Shown: positions 11,903 through 30,653, counted from the first letter of the stretch. The stretch: DNA of 64,000 nucleotides from Anthoceros angustus (GCA_010909165.1 MU008169.1:1302001-1366000), one strand, 5' to 3'. The notes: generated from the sequence alone by a model not told the origin. Made by a program: numbers and translations.

Positions 11903-12454
11903 ATGGCTCCATCTTGGAATTCCAGTCTCACAAAACCTACGCTCTCGCTCTCGCTTGCAGCTCTCCTGTGTGCCTGCCTCTTGTCTTCCCTCACAGTGGC
12001 GGAAGGCAAGCGCAGGGGGCTGGATCTCAATTTCTTTATTGGCCAGGAGAACGTGATCGCCGCCTCGATCATCGTCCCGCCCTTGTCTGGATTCGCCAAC
12101 ACCAGCCTCTTCGGAGCAGTAGGCGTGATCGATGAGGCCATCACTGCCGTTCCCAACGACAACTCCACTGAGATCGGGCGAGCCAAAGGGATGCTAGTGT
12201 GGGTGAACCCGGACGCCAGCTCTGGCCAGGGGATCCAGACCATCTTCACCGCCGTCTTCAACGAGGTCAGCGGCTATGGCGGCAGCACTCTCAGCTTCCA
12301 GGGCTACAATCAGCTGGGCCTGCCGCTGCGGGAGATATCCATTTCCGGGGGTACCGGCAGGCTGCGCCTTGCGCGGGGGTGGGCTACCATCACCGATTTC
12401 CTCCATAACAACGTCCGAGCTAGCATGAATTTCACGGTGCACGTGCGATTCTGA
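11903..12454 (+). CDS. Dirigent-domain protein, secreted
   Basis: Dirigent proteins are apoplastic beta-barrel proteins; characterised members steer the stereochemistry of phenoxy-radical coupling in lignan and related phenolic synthesis. This single-exon gene codes 183 residues. Residues 1-33 form a signal peptide with a hydrophobic core (LSLSLAALLCACLLSSLTVA). The dirigent domain follows: LDLNFFIGQENVIAASIIVP, FGAVGVIDEAI, GRAKGMLVWV, FTAVFNEVSGYGGSTLSFQG and the conserved end ISGGTGRLRLARGWAT. Length and intron absence match the usual family gene. A TATA box sits just upstream. The exact substrate cannot be told from sequence. Confidence 0.93.
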   Translation: MAPSWNSSLTKPTLSLSLAALLCACLLSSLTVAEGKRRGLDLNFFIGQENVIAASIIVPPLSGFANTSLFGAVGVIDEAITAVPNDNSTEIGRAKGMLVWVNPDASSGQGIQTIFTAVFNEVSGYGGSTLSFQGYNQLGLPLREISISGGTGRLRLARGWATITDFLHNNVRASMNFTVHVRF

Positions 12455-13429
12455 AGGCGTCATCTGCGATCTGCATAACATTGCGTTGTGATCGCATGTG
12501 TCGGGATTACGTCTCCGCTAGCGCCGTAGACGTAGTGTGGATCCACGGGATTTCGAAGCGCGAGGAAAATGACGTGCAATGAGGGCACGGGATTTGCACG
12601 CTCCACCACATTTGTACATAGAACATGTTTAGTTCTGCGCGAATTTACGTACCTACTCAAATTCGTCCGCTCGCTATTCTTGTAAGCTTACAAGGAATGA
12701 GCCAAATTCACATTTCACTTGGAGCACATGTACATGTTCCGACATTGCTCCATGATAAGCCTCGGAGGCTCATATAAGTGCTTCTCGCTGTCTCGTTGTG
12801 CATGCACAAATTTCTTTTTTTTCTTATCATTAATTCTCTGTTATGTCGACGGGGAGGCGGAGGCAAAATAATTTTACCCTTATGAGGATCATTCCTCCTA
12901 CTCGCTTGGACAAACTTGTCTCCATGCAACACTATTTTTGGCCTCACCTGGCTTGCTCGCAAAATCACGAAAATTATAGGTACGAAGTGGTGGTCAGCTT
13001 GCATCCGCATATTTATTGAGTAATAGCATACAGGACCAAGTGAAGAAGCTAACAAATGGGCGGGAGAACCTCACACAATGGTGTCACAAGAACTCAGCTT
13101 GTGCAGCGAAAAATGGTAAACTTGTTCACATTGAAAATGAGCTGCTAATAGTAAACTACCTAGTAACACCCCCAATCCAGCGAGGTGGGGTAGGCACGCA
13201 GTTAGAAACAACAACACCACAAGACACCAGCACTAGGCCTCCAACTAGCCCGCCATCCTTCCACGGGATGACTCGCAGTCAGCACATCCGCTATTGCTCT
13301 TTACTTTAGCAAGAGTCAACAAGAATGCATGAGAGATCAGAGAGAGCTCCCCATCTTTGCCTAATCTTGCAATTGGTACATAACTATCTCTCCTCGATCT
13401 CCTCCTCACAACTCTCCTCTAGACACATT

Positions 13430-13600
13430 CACACTCTAGGCTCCCACAGCCTCTAGGCTCCCACAGCCTCTAGGCTCCCACAGCCTCTAGGCTCCCAAGA
13501 CCTATCCTCAATAAGTGTGTGGCCCAAGTGCTAGGATTCTTGGCTATACATACACAGTCACACTCTAGGCTCCCATGACCTCTAGGCTCCCACAACCTAT
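13430..13600. repeat. Short tandem repeat, unit ctctaggctcccacagc
   Basis: A unit of about 18 bases is present four times in a row at about 13434-13500 and again, diverged, at about 13562-13600. It lies inside the probable LTR element, next to its lower repeat copy. Confidence 0.75.
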
Positions 13601-14280
13601 CCTCACAAGAGTGTGGCCCCAATACTAGGATCAATACTAGGATGTCCCCTTTAGAGCTTGCCTCATCTCTATTTATAGGGGGCTTACATCATTCCTAAAA
13701 CTGAAGTAGTACTCAATCTCATCTTAAAGTATTCAAATGTTGTTTGACATTTAACGTCCTAAATCCAAGCTTTTGTCATTATCAAGAGGTCACTTCTATA
13801 CACAGAGGCCAAACCCATAAAGAGGAGAGCTGTGAGGTGAAATTTTGAGCTCCCACTTATCCTACACCTCTTAAGTCATTTCATAAAGTCGGACTAGAGT
13901 CAAGCTCAACATGGTCTTCTTTCCTTGCTAATTCTTTCAAGCTCGTTCCCTTGGTTGTGGTTTCGCTAGATAATAGATAGAAACAGTGGTAATTAGATCA
14001 GCTGCAATGAGGAAAAGACAAGGTAGTAAGACCTCGTGTTCCAGTGCTTCTATTCTCCTCAAGATATTTTGAAGCTCTTCCTCTAGCATGGTGGTAGTTT
14101 TCGGCTTAGAGGTTTCCTCCTCCGCTGTTCTAAGAGTTAGTGGCTCCATATGTGGCTCATCCACTACAGTCTCTAGAGTAGGAGCCTTCTCTTTCTTCTT
14201 CCTAATCCTCTCCAGCTTGCCTTGCTCGTCAGGATTGGCCATCTCTAACTAGCGTCCTAGCTAAGAGATGCTTCAACCTT

Positions 14281-14292
14281 GAGCTAATACCA
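14281..14292 (-). other. Putative tRNA-iMet primer-binding site
   Basis: TGGTATTAGCTC on the minus strand directly abuts the inner end of the upstream repeat copy. Plant LTR elements usually carry TGGTATCAGAGC there; nine of twelve bases agree. Confidence 0.45.
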
Positions 14293-15069
14293 CAAGTAAC
14301 ACCCCCAATCCAATGAGGTGGGGCAAGCACGCAGTTAGAAACAACAGCACCACAAGACACTAGCACTAGGCCTCCAATTAGCCAGCCATCCTTCCACGGG
14401 ATGACTCACTGTCAGCACCTTCGCTGCTGCTCTTTACTTTAGCAAGAGTTAACAAGAATACATGAGAGATCAGAGAGAGCTCCCTATCTTTGCCTAAGCT
14501 AGGTACATAGCTCTCTCCCCTTGACTTATTTAACTTAATCCATGAGGTGGAGGTGAAAGTTATTTTACTTATTCCATGTGGTGGGCCACCAATCAGATTA
14601 CTATCAATTAGGCAAATAGCTAGAGAGAATAACTATCAGGAAGTACTTGTAATAGCGTCAAGTTAGAAATGGGTTTCTTCCATAAAAAAAGGTTATGGCC
14701 TAAAATCGGTATTTTTTACACGAAAACATGCCTCGGCTATTTTTTTTAGGTTTTTTGAGGTATTTTCTAGCTGAAATGTAGTGTTCACATCATGGTGCCA
14801 CAATCTACAGTCCACTTAGTCCTCGCGTGCCGCATCTAGATGTAGGTGAGCACTACGATTTTGAAAAGGTGAAGATCAAAATTGTTACACATTAGTTTTG
14901 CATGTCCGCTACTCATTCCATACAAGCATTTTTGTTAGAAAATAAACTAACTTAGCTTCTCATTTTAAATGTGAATGATCGAGACGAGTGCGCAAACAAG
15001 TTTGCACACCCAATGTGGCAGTGTTTGTGCAAAATGAGCAAGAAGACCTGACTGTAGGTACTTGGTGGA

Positions 15070-15215
15070 TAGAAAACCTGAGTGCGCTCACTTGTGCGCG
15101 TACTTAGGGGCAAGAAGACATAGGAGCACACACATGTGAGCGCACCCAAGGGCAAGAAGACCTAGGTGCACAAACATGTGAGCGCAACTAGGGGCAAGAA
15201 GACCCAGGTGCGTCA
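15070..15215. repeat. Tandem repeat of about 42 bp (gcaagaagac unit)
   Basis: Three to four diverged copies of a unit containing gggcaagaagac, agg-gcac and catgtgagcgca. A weaker related copy lies at about 14985-15070. Minus-strand open frames across it merely reflect the repeat. Confidence 0.75.
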
Positions 15216-16117
15216 TGGCCTTAGGTGCATTCCCATATAGTTCATTTCCTAGCATAATTGAGCAAAAAAAAAAGCTATTTTTTGTGCTTTTTCTGTGTTT
15301 TTTTTTAAGGGTTATTTTTGGTGTTTTCAACTCTTTTCAGCACGGAAGTGCGCAGCCTCCCTAAACACAAAACTCTCCTCCTATTGGTAACTCAAGGCTA
15401 CATCGATATCCAATGAACGGGAAAATTATCCCCCGCTGGCCTATGCCGAGTGAGAGACATTATGTGGAGCTTTGAGCAAACACGGCCATGGCTGATACTC
15501 GGCGCCCTCCAACTCCAGCTCCTTTGATGGATCCATTTGCGGCTCCGCCTCTTGCTGTGGATGCTCCTTCATTTGCGATCATGCCTGCTCTTGCAACTAC
15601 ACTTGCTCTTTGGCCTGCTTGCGAGTGAAACAAATTTGGAACATGAATGGAAAGAGCATTCAAAGTTTCAACATGTATTCCAAGAGCATAGACTTTCTGA
15701 CTTTGTGGTTTCTCTTGAGCCTCTATTTTGTGATGAGAAAGAAACATGAATAACCATTATACTCCGTTGCTAGTCCCCATTGGCCAGGGCCCTTTAGTGG
15801 ATTTTTCCCTTCTATCTTGATGTAGATAAGACTTCCCATATGTGCTTTTTTGTAAAGTCTCCTCTTTCCTTTATACTTGCATACTAATATTATTGCTAAG
15901 GGCTAGCCATCTCATTAAATATTAAAGTATTCAATAAGAAGCCATTCAACATATGTACACCTAAAAGAAAATTGTGTTTTATTGAGGGAAAAGCATGGGA
16001 CAATGAAGGTGGACCTCAGGGGTCAAGGTAAAAAAGAGCGACTAAACTCCTTACCTAAAGTTATTAAACTCCTTACCTAAAGTTACCTACTGCTCCTAGA
16101 ACATCATATGCAGAAAG

Positions 16118-16320
16118 AACAAATGGCCTGCAAATGACCGAGGAAGAGGAAGAAACGTCACTTGCGGCACCTACCTGCAAATGATCGAGGAAGAGGAAGA
16201 AGAGTCACTTGCGGCACCTACCTGCAAATGACCGAGGAAGAGGAAGAAGCGTCACTTGCGGCACCTTCCTGCAAATGACCGAGGCAGAGGAAGAGGAAGA
16301 AGCGTCACTTGCCGCACCTA
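16118..16320 (+). repeat. 47-bp minisatellite, acidic reading frame
   Basis: Four tandem copies of a 47-base unit containing ctgcaaatgaccgaggaaga and gtcacttgcggcacc. In each copy ATG starts a short frame reading MTEEEEEASLAAP and then stops, since 47 is not a multiple of three. The last copy has an extra GAGGAA. Confidence 0.85.
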
Positions 16321-16359
16321 AAAGTAAGATGTACTAACCTATACTCTATTAATCTATTC

Positions 16360-16490
16360 CTAGCCTCATAGGTAAAATATTTTATTCTGATTATATTTGT
16401 TAATCATATATTAAACACTATTTCTAGCCTCATAGGTAAAATTATTTTGTTCTGATTTCATTTGTTAATCATATAATAAACAAATCACTG
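16360..16490. repeat. Two-copy AT-rich duplication
   Basis: The block tagcctcataggtaaaat followed by ttctgattatatttgttaa recurs after about 66 bases with minor changes. Confidence 0.75.
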
Positions 16491-16834
16491 GTTACCAAGG
16501 GCTGATGCAATTGCATGACCCGATCTGCGATGGGAGATCTGCGGGGAGTCCCAGACCCGCAAATACAAATACTACGGCATGCAACATGGTTCAATGTACA
16601 CTTGACCCTTTCAAACCGTTCATTATGAACACCTCTTCGTCCATGACAAGCAAGCGACGTGGAGCAAGCGCCTAGGGCCCTGAATGCTAGCTGGAAAATG
16701 TCTGCATAAAGCTAACCCTATGACTTCCTGACCTAAAAACTAAGAGAAGAAACGGACGTAGGCTTGAATAGCTAACCACTTCTATTGTACACGAGCACAT
16801 CAGCATAAACGAGTGATGGATGGGCCGCCTACTC

Positions 16835-24131
<7,297 letters not shown>

Positions 24132-24454
24132 GTCCAGAGACCTGATCAAACCGCCTGGCCGAATGCCGCCTCCAAATCCAGCTTTTCCTCGCCCGCTCCT
24201 CGCATATCGCAGCGACGCAGCACACGCAGGCGTCGCGCCTGCCTGCACAAATTCCTCCAGCGGCAGTAGACAGGGAGGCAGGCAGGCAGTCCGGCAAGCG
24301 ACGGCGATGACCCTCCTGACAGACGCGAGAAAGGCGAGCTCCACCGAGGCAGCAGCCGACGCACTTCAGCCGAGCCACAGCCCCGAGCCACCAGGCCCGA
24401 GCCAGACTCGGCACCCCACACCCAGTCAAAGGGCCGACACTAAAGCTAATCGCA

Positions 24455-24463
24455 AACCCTAAA
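24455..24463 (+). promoter_or_regulatory. Telo-box (AAACCCTAA) upstream of the demethylase gene
   Basis: The plant telo-box AAACCCTAA lies about 320 bases before the proposed ATG of the JmjC gene. Telo-boxes are common in plant promoters and known to bind TRB factors; the role here is inferred only from position. Confidence 0.35.
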
Positions 24464-25946
24464 AAATAAGATTCCGGACCCCTTCGCTTTCCTTCCTCCT
24501 TTTGCCATTCGCTCATTCTGCTCATTTCGTCGAGATGATGCCCCGAGGGCTTCACCCAGAGTTGGTCAAACCTAATTCCAAGCAGATACCCCGTTTTGTC
24601 CTCACTGGACGCCTTGCCCCTTCCATCATCAATGGCGTCCGGACGCACACAGCACTCCAGCTTGCCAGGTGAAAACCCTATTGTGTGTGTAGTTGGTTGG
24701 TTGCGAATTTACAGCGACTGTGGGGCCATTGCCTGGCCGGGGGCCTGGCCCTGGCCCTGGGAGGAGGAGCAACTTCCCCGTCACTGGCAGGCAGATGATG
24801 CCATATATTATATTTAATCCACCCGACACAGGTCAGAGGCCCCTGCAGGGGACTCCGGAGAGGGTCTCACACACTTCTCCACAATTTTTATGTATCTCAA
24901 GTTCAGGATGTGGTCACGACTGTGGATGTAGGTTGCCTGTTTGTATGATGACCCAGCAGTCAAATCGTCACCAAGGGTGTCCGCCCTTTTCCATACGTAT
25001 GTGTTTACCTACAGCCATCCCAGTTTTTGATTCGGAACCGGCTACACTATCCAGCAATCCCTTGTCTGCAAGCAAAGCCTGGTGTGAAGACGATGAGACA
25101 GCTGCCTGTGTTGCATATGTTGAGCCCTTCCGCAATTTGACTGCCTGAGGCTCACACCCCCGGAGTTTCGTGGTTGATGGGTTCATACTTCACGATCATG
25201 TGTGTTGTGTACTTGGGCCAGTGAGGAAGTACACTGATAAGCATTAACCTTATCCACTGATTTCACTCACTCACTCGAGGCAAGCATGACCTTCCGGTGA
25301 TACAGGCAACATAGTTTATCACACCAGCTTTTCAGGGCAGGCAGTGTGTTTGGAGGTACTGACACGCGGATGTGGGCGGCCGGTCTCTCTTTCGGCGGGC
25401 TTGGTCCATGAGTTGGAGTCTTGGGGGACTTCAGCGCAAAGCGCTTCAACTTTTTAGACTTGTCCTGGATCGCTTGCCCTGACGTCGTATGACAGGCCAT
25501 GAAAAGCCTCCCTTAGTAAGTACATGCTGGACGAGCCTGCTACTGAGGAAGTTGCTATGTCAAGGAGTTCAACCTGATGCTGCAATAGCTGTTAAGTTGC
25601 TGGGCCCGCCGGAATGAAGGCCAAAACGTTTTCTTTGTTAACACAGCACGAAGTAGATACATATGTGGAGACGCGGCGATTGGGAGGTACATTTGTACGG
25701 AAATATGGAAGGATGCAAAAACAGAAAAATTAAAGACTTGTTCACCTTTCAATCCGAAGCTGCTCTAATCGGCTCTAGCGTAAAATCCTTGCGACCGAGA
25801 AAGCATTTTCAGGTATTAAACCAAGGGTATGAAAGGAGATAGTAGGAGTGGTGATAAAGGACAAGGTATGCAACTTGACGCATGGTGCTGCAACAGCTCA
25901 GGCAAAGTGTTGGTAAGTGAGATTCATACGGACATATGAATCTAGA

Positions 25947-26053
25947 GATCATAAAACCCAAAGGTTGAACATTACCCAATGGTGCTCTACTTCACGCTGG
26001 ATCATAAAACCCGAAGGCTGAACATTACGCAATGGTGTTATGCTCCATGCTGG
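25947..26053. repeat. Two-copy 53-bp tandem duplication
   Basis: gatcataaaaccc-aaggttgaacatta and the following bases recur exactly 53 bases later with about six substitutions. Confidence 0.85.
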
Positions 26054-26264
26054 ATCTTGCATTGCATGCGTTGTCATCAACAGCGTTCCTATACTAGACC
26101 GGATACCGTCCAGCAACCAATGCATCTTCCTCTAAACCTTGTTCAACAATTGTAATTCCTTTCCCATTACACTTTTAGACCATAGCCTAGATAGTGACAA
26201 TTTCGGGTTTGAAATTGAAAAGAGCTTTTTGTATTTTTCTTCTTGAAGAGCGAGTTCTGACAAG

Positions 26265-26325
26265 ACAAGATGCCAAGTGGTTTTCACATGTGTCAAACAA
26301 GATGCCAAGTGGTTTTCACATGCCT
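26265..26325. repeat. Two-copy 32-bp tandem duplication
   Basis: acaagatgccaagtggtttt followed by cacatg occurs twice, starting at 26265 and 26297. Confidence 0.85.
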
Positions 26326-26644
26326 TGAAAAACAAGTAGGTATGTGTAAACAACTTGTATTTAATGGACTCACCAGAAAAACTTGGGTCACATGGAACTT
26401 AGTAGACTAAGGGCATGTGAATATGATAACCCAACAATGAACAGGGGCGGCAATTTCATGAGCAAGCAATCCGCATCTACATAAGCAAGAAATGAAAAGT
26501 AAACTCCAGGCATAGATGTCACTCAACACATCTTTTGACCACCATTGTAGAGTCTATTGTGGATAAGGAGTTATGATGAATTTGATCGGGTATAAATATT
26601 TCATGTAATTTAGAGAACCTGAAGGCCTTTATTAATACTCATCA

Positions 26645-26885
26645 CCTATAGGCTTGCAAGCAGTGTATTGGTGCCGAATACTCCAGGCTTGCAAGGAAGG
26701 TCTCTAGAGCTGAGTAGCTAAGGCGAATACTCCAGGCTTGCAAAGGAAGGTCTCTAGAGGCTTGCAAGCAGGGTATTGGTGCCGAATACTCCAGGCCTGC
26801 AAGGAAGGTCTTTAGAGCTGAGTAGCTAAGGCGAATACTCCAGGCTTGCAAGGAAGGTCTCTAGAGCTGAGTAGCTAAGGTGGTG
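26645..26885. repeat. Compound tandem repeat around gaatactccaggcttgcaag
   Basis: Five copies of gaatactccaggcttgcaag or close variants alternate with gaaggtctctagag and gctgagtagctaagg blocks; two larger units also carry a cagtgtattggtgcc insert. This looks like successive unequal exchange between two related units. Confidence 0.8.
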
Positions 26886-27451
26886 TGAGCAAAGCGCGCA
26901 AATGAGAAATGAAGACAAATCAAAGACCTCCAATGCTTAATACTCACCTTCATGCTTGCTACTCTTTACTACTCAACCCACTTCGGTGCCACTCTTTACT
27001 ACTAACAAATGTAACTACGAAGTCGCTTCTCTTTCCAACTCACAAAGCTACTCTTTCCTACTTACAAATCCAGGCACTAAGAACCACTTACTCTTCACTG
27101 CTCACAAAATACAACCACGAGTCCCTTCTGCCTTCACTACTCGCAAACATAATAACCACAAGTTCAATCTGCTGTTTCACTACTCATAAAATAAAATAAA
27201 AAAGTCTGACCGTCCATGCCCGTCTTACTACAATGCTTGCCTATGAGATCAAGCTTTCCTTCCAGCTCTCCAGCACCTCGCATACGCTCTGCCCTCTTAA
27301 ATTCAGGGGCAAGGCCTTTGTGGAAGTCACCAACCCCGAAATTCCTTCTAATTAAGGTCTGCCTTGCGTCGAAACTAGTGAACCTTCAGATGAAATTGGA
27401 GTAACGAGAGTCTTGCCTCAACTGCCAGGCCAGCCATGGTTTCCCATATCC

Positions 27452-27712
27452 TTAGCAGGGATTTGTGGCACAGACGTGAAAATATCAAGAATTTCACTCT
27501 GCTTCATGGTGCTCAAACGCCTCGAAATCAGATGGAAGGCCTTCGGAGAGAGCTGCTCTGTTTTGCGTCCTGTATTCACAAGCCTTAGCAGGGATTTGTG
27601 GCACAGAAGTGAAAATCTCAAGAGTTGCACCTTGTTTCATGGTACCCAAACGCCTCGGATGGAAGGCCTTCGGAGAGAGCTGCTCTGTTTTGCTTCCTGT
27701 ATTCAGAAGCCG
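27452..27712. repeat. Two-copy tandem duplication, about 133 bp
   Basis: ttagcagggatttgtggcac starts a unit at about 27452 and again at about 27585. Both copies run through ccttcggagagagctgctct and end cctgtattca-aagcc. Open frames crossing it have no recognised homologue. Confidence 0.85.
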
Positions 27713-28691
27713 TGGTCCATCAGAGAATGAGAGCCACACCGAAAGAATACTAAGCCACGGTGGAGAGAAGTTCTTACAGCTTCCATGGAGACTGAATGGG
27801 ATGACTCACGGCTGCACTACCCAGGCAGCAACCCTGTTGCTGCAGAATCCGGCTTGTCCACACCTGGAAACGTCGTTTGCTTCGTTCCTCCACCTCCCGT
27901 GGCCCATCTTGCCCATCAAGCGGCTTCTTCAGGACAGAACTTGTAGCAGCGAAACCCGCTACTGTAGGGAAGGAAGGAGGTCACGTGTGGGCCAAAACTT
28001 TCCACTTGGCAGAGACACAAATTCCATTCCGGCACCTACTGAAGCACAACAGTGCAGACTCACACCACAGCGTGACGCAAGAAAGCTCGCCGCTGTACAG
28101 TCCGCGTACACGCATGCATACAATACCGGAGAAAAGTGTGCGAAAACAGAGATTCCTTTCCTTGAGGGGAGCATGCGATAAGGAGGATGCAAGTGAAATG
28201 AATCCGATCACCGTGACATCGTCCACTCCGTTTCGGGCAAGATGCTGGCACGTGGTGCTTGGAAGAAGGTGACGGGGAATGCCGACAGCCTCCCTAAGCT
28301 CAGACAATGTACAACCTCGAGAACGGACAGTCTCGGAGCAGTCTAGGATGAAGCAAACATTCTCGCTGACTGGGCGGGGTGGGATGCAGCCTGCAGCAGA
28401 GCAGGTGGTGCTGGATAGGCACCGGGCAGCAGTTGCGGAATGGAACATTGTACGACACCCAGACCCAGAATGGGTCGGGCTGGCGTCCTCCCATGGGCTG
28501 CTGTTCCGCAGTCAAGAATCCGCCGCCCGGGCTCGGGCTCGGTCTCGGGCTCGGCCGTGAAAGATAAACCTCCAGGCCAGGCCTGGCCGCCTTGCTTCTC
28601 GGCTTAATCGGAGGAAGAGTCTGGAAGCTTGGATCGATTTAAGATTCCACTTCCCTTGCAATTGGCAATCGGCAATCGGCAAGCAGCAGCT

Positions 28692-30156
28692 ATGGCGGCA
28701 GCGGGGAGGAAGGCGGTGGCGGCGGCGGCGGCGGCGCTGGCTGGGGTGCGGGCCACGCACTCCGTGACAACTCCAGCCTCCAAGTCCGTGCTCAGCCGGG
28801 GGCAGGACCGGGTGGTGGATGCCTCCCTCACGCTGGTCCGGGAGCGTGCTCGCCTCAAGGTTGCCTTGCCCAATTCTCCTCCCACGGCCCGGACGCAATT
28901 CGATCCGTGCTCGGGGTGTCTGACTCAAATTCTATTGCAGGCGGAGCTGGTCCGGGAGTTGGGAGGTGCGGAAGCAACCTCGTGCCTTCTTGGGGTGCCG
29001 CTGGGGCACAATTCATCCTTCCTGCAGGGGCCTGCCTTCTCCCCTCCTCGGATCAGGGAGGCCATCTGGTGCGGAAGCACCAATTCCACCACTGAGGCAG
29101 GTGCGTGCTGGGATTCTGATGTTGCTGCTGCCGGATGGATGGCTGGGTGATGGTGAGGATGACTGAAGGAGCAGGTTCTGCTGAATGCAGGCAAGGAGCT
29201 GGAAGATCCCAGAGTGCTATCGGACGTTGGAGATGTCCCGATTCAGGAGATGAGGGACTGCGGGCTGGACGACGACCGGCTCATGACAACCATCAGCGAT
29301 TCCGTCAAGCTCGTGATGAATGAGGTGCTCTTCTGGCATCACAGGATGAGTCTGCACATGTGGGATGCCATCCTGGGTCGTGACTGAACATCATTCCATG
29401 CCATGTCTGTGCTGGCTTCCATGTAGGCTCCTCTGCGTCCTCTTGTTCTGGGCGGGGACCACTCCATCTCGTTTCCAGTGGTGAGAGCTGTGTCGGAGCA
29501 CCTGGGAGGCCCCGTGGACATCCTGCACTTCGATGCTCACCCGGACATCTACCACGCCTTCGAGGGGAACAAGTACTCTCACGCCTCGCCCTTTGCTCGA
29601 ATCATGGAGGGTGGGTATGCCAGAAGGCTGCTTCAGGTATGCTCCCTACTCTTCTTTTCTGCCTCATGTGGCTCGGAGCATCTGCTCTTCTCTGATGATG
29701 TAACCTCAGGTGGGAATACGCTCCATCAACAAGGAGGGCCGAGACCAGGCCAACAAGTTCGGTGTGGAGCAGTTCGAGATGAGGCATTTCCGCAGGGATC
29801 GAGACATGCTGGAGAACCTGGTACTGTCACTGCAACTGTAACCCTGTTTGCATGTACGACTCGGACGCTCACTCTGACAGCCCTGCATTCTACAGGAACT
29901 CGGTGAAGGTGTGAAGGGAGTCTACATATCAATCGACGTGGACAGTCTAGATCCTTCTATTGCACCTGGCGTCTCCCACATCGAACCAGGTGGCTTAACA
30001 TTTCGCGAGCTGATGAACATCCTGCACAACCTGAGAGGGAACATTGTCGGAGGGGATGTGGTAGAATTCAATCCGCAACGTGATACAGTTGACGGTATGA
30101 CGGCTATGGTTGCTGCCAAGCTTGTCAGAGAGCTTACAGCCAAAATGTCCAAGTGA
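28692..30156 (+). CDS. Arginase (plant mitochondrial type)
   Basis: Mn-dependent ureohydrolase that splits arginine into ornithine and urea; plant arginases are mitochondrial and belong to the agmatinase-like branch. Six exons join in phase: 28692-28859, 28941-29100, 29191-29324, 29427-29636, 29710-29820 and 29896-30156, giving 347 residues, the usual plant length. Exon 1 is an Ala/Arg-rich mitochondrial leader then the conserved VLSRGQDRVVDASLTLVRER. Exon 2 has GVPLGHNSSFLQGPAFSPPR. Manganese-binding motifs are intact: GGDHS and DAHPD in exon 4, SIDVDSLDP in exon 6. The end VDGMTAMVAAKLVRELTAKM is family-typical. The start is the only ATG giving a leader in frame. MCM6 follows 500 bases downstream on the same strand. 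Confidence 0.95.
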
Positions 30157-30653
30157 GTGCTCCTGTTAACAGACCACAATTCGATTCACGGTTAGACATG
30201 ACCTGATCTTTTCTTTGTACCACTTGCTCCTCACTGGGCACTTGGGCAAAATAGGGCCTCCCCAAAGTCGGACCAATTACCATCTCACAAGCAGGGACAT
30301 ACCCAGTCTTGTTTCAAATGTCTAGGACGTGAAATAGCCCATCAATTTCAGTCAATTCATTTTGCAACCCCATCGTCCACATCGGGCCTCCAGCCTCACC
30401 TCTGGAATCACACCAACGTTGTCCCACGGAAGTCCAGATCACAGTCCTAAACGAAAAGCTTGATCATATCTCGAAGGCCTTTCTGACAAGACTGACTGTG
30501 GAGAGTTTATCTCCACGCTGTTAACCATTCCGTTGCGGCTAACCACCGGATGATGGACAATATTCCATTGGAAGTACACGAATAATAAGTTTTCTTTTTC
30601 CCGCCAACCTGCAAGGCGGCTGGGCTTCTGTTTTGCTTCACGCACGCAGGGTG
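30157..30653. other. Arginase-MCM6 spacer with MCM6 promoter
   Basis: About 500 bases without a gene. It must hold the arginase 3' UTR and the MCM6 promoter; the only element I can name is the E2F-type site just before the MCM6 ATG. Confidence 0.6.
30597..30604 (+). promoter_or_regulatory. E2F/DP binding site upstream of MCM6
   Basis: TTTCCCGC matches the plant E2F consensus TTTSSCGC exactly and lies 50 bases before the MCM6 start codon. E2F sites are well established in promoters of plant MCM genes, where they drive G1/S expression. Confidence 0.7.

Larger units (their letters stand above)
13160..14535 (-). mobile_element. Probable non-autonomous LTR (TRIM/LARD-like) retroelement
   Basis: Two direct repeats, about 13160-13395 and 14294-14530, share roughly 230 bases with substitutions and small gaps (for example taacacccccaatcca, acgcagttagaaacaaca, ccatccttccacgggatgac). 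Read on the minus strand, the copy at 14294 is directly followed by TGGTATTAGCTC (14292-14281), which matches 9 of 12 bases of the usual plant primer-binding site for initiator tRNA-Met. A short minus-strand frame (14242-13937, 101 codons, starting MANPDEQGKLERIRKKKEK) lies inside, too small for gag-pol. Outer LTR limits and target duplications were not fixed. Confidence 0.5.
12455..16834. other. Repeat-rich intergenic island
   Basis: No intact gene is supported. It holds a probable non-autonomous LTR element (13160-14535), a ctctaggctcccacagc tandem repeat (about 13430-13600), a 42-base-class repeat at 15070-15215, a 47-base minisatellite at 16118-16320 and a two-copy 70-base duplication at 16360-16490. 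The minus-strand open frame at 15460-15747 resembles nothing I know and may be transposon debris. Confidence 0.6.
24132..28691. other. Long intergenic stretch, mostly repeats; no supported gene
   Basis: The start should hold the demethylase promoter, including an AAACCCTAA telo-box at about 24455. Small open frames exist (plus 24693-25148; minus 25500-25267, starting MACHTTSGQAIQDKSKK, Lys/Pro-rich), but none matches a family or shows a clear exon structure. Repeats lie at 25947-26053, 26265-26325, 26645-26885 and 27452-27712. The final few hundred bases are the arginase promoter and leader. Confidence 0.55.

Noticed and set aside
16118-16320. CRISPR-like spacing of the 47-bp units
   Set aside because: Units are contiguous with no unique spacers, and the genome is a plant nucleus.
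25267-25500. Minus-strand frame starting MACHTTSGQAIQDK
   Set aside because: It has an ATG but no homologue, no introns and no supporting promoter; too little to call a gene.
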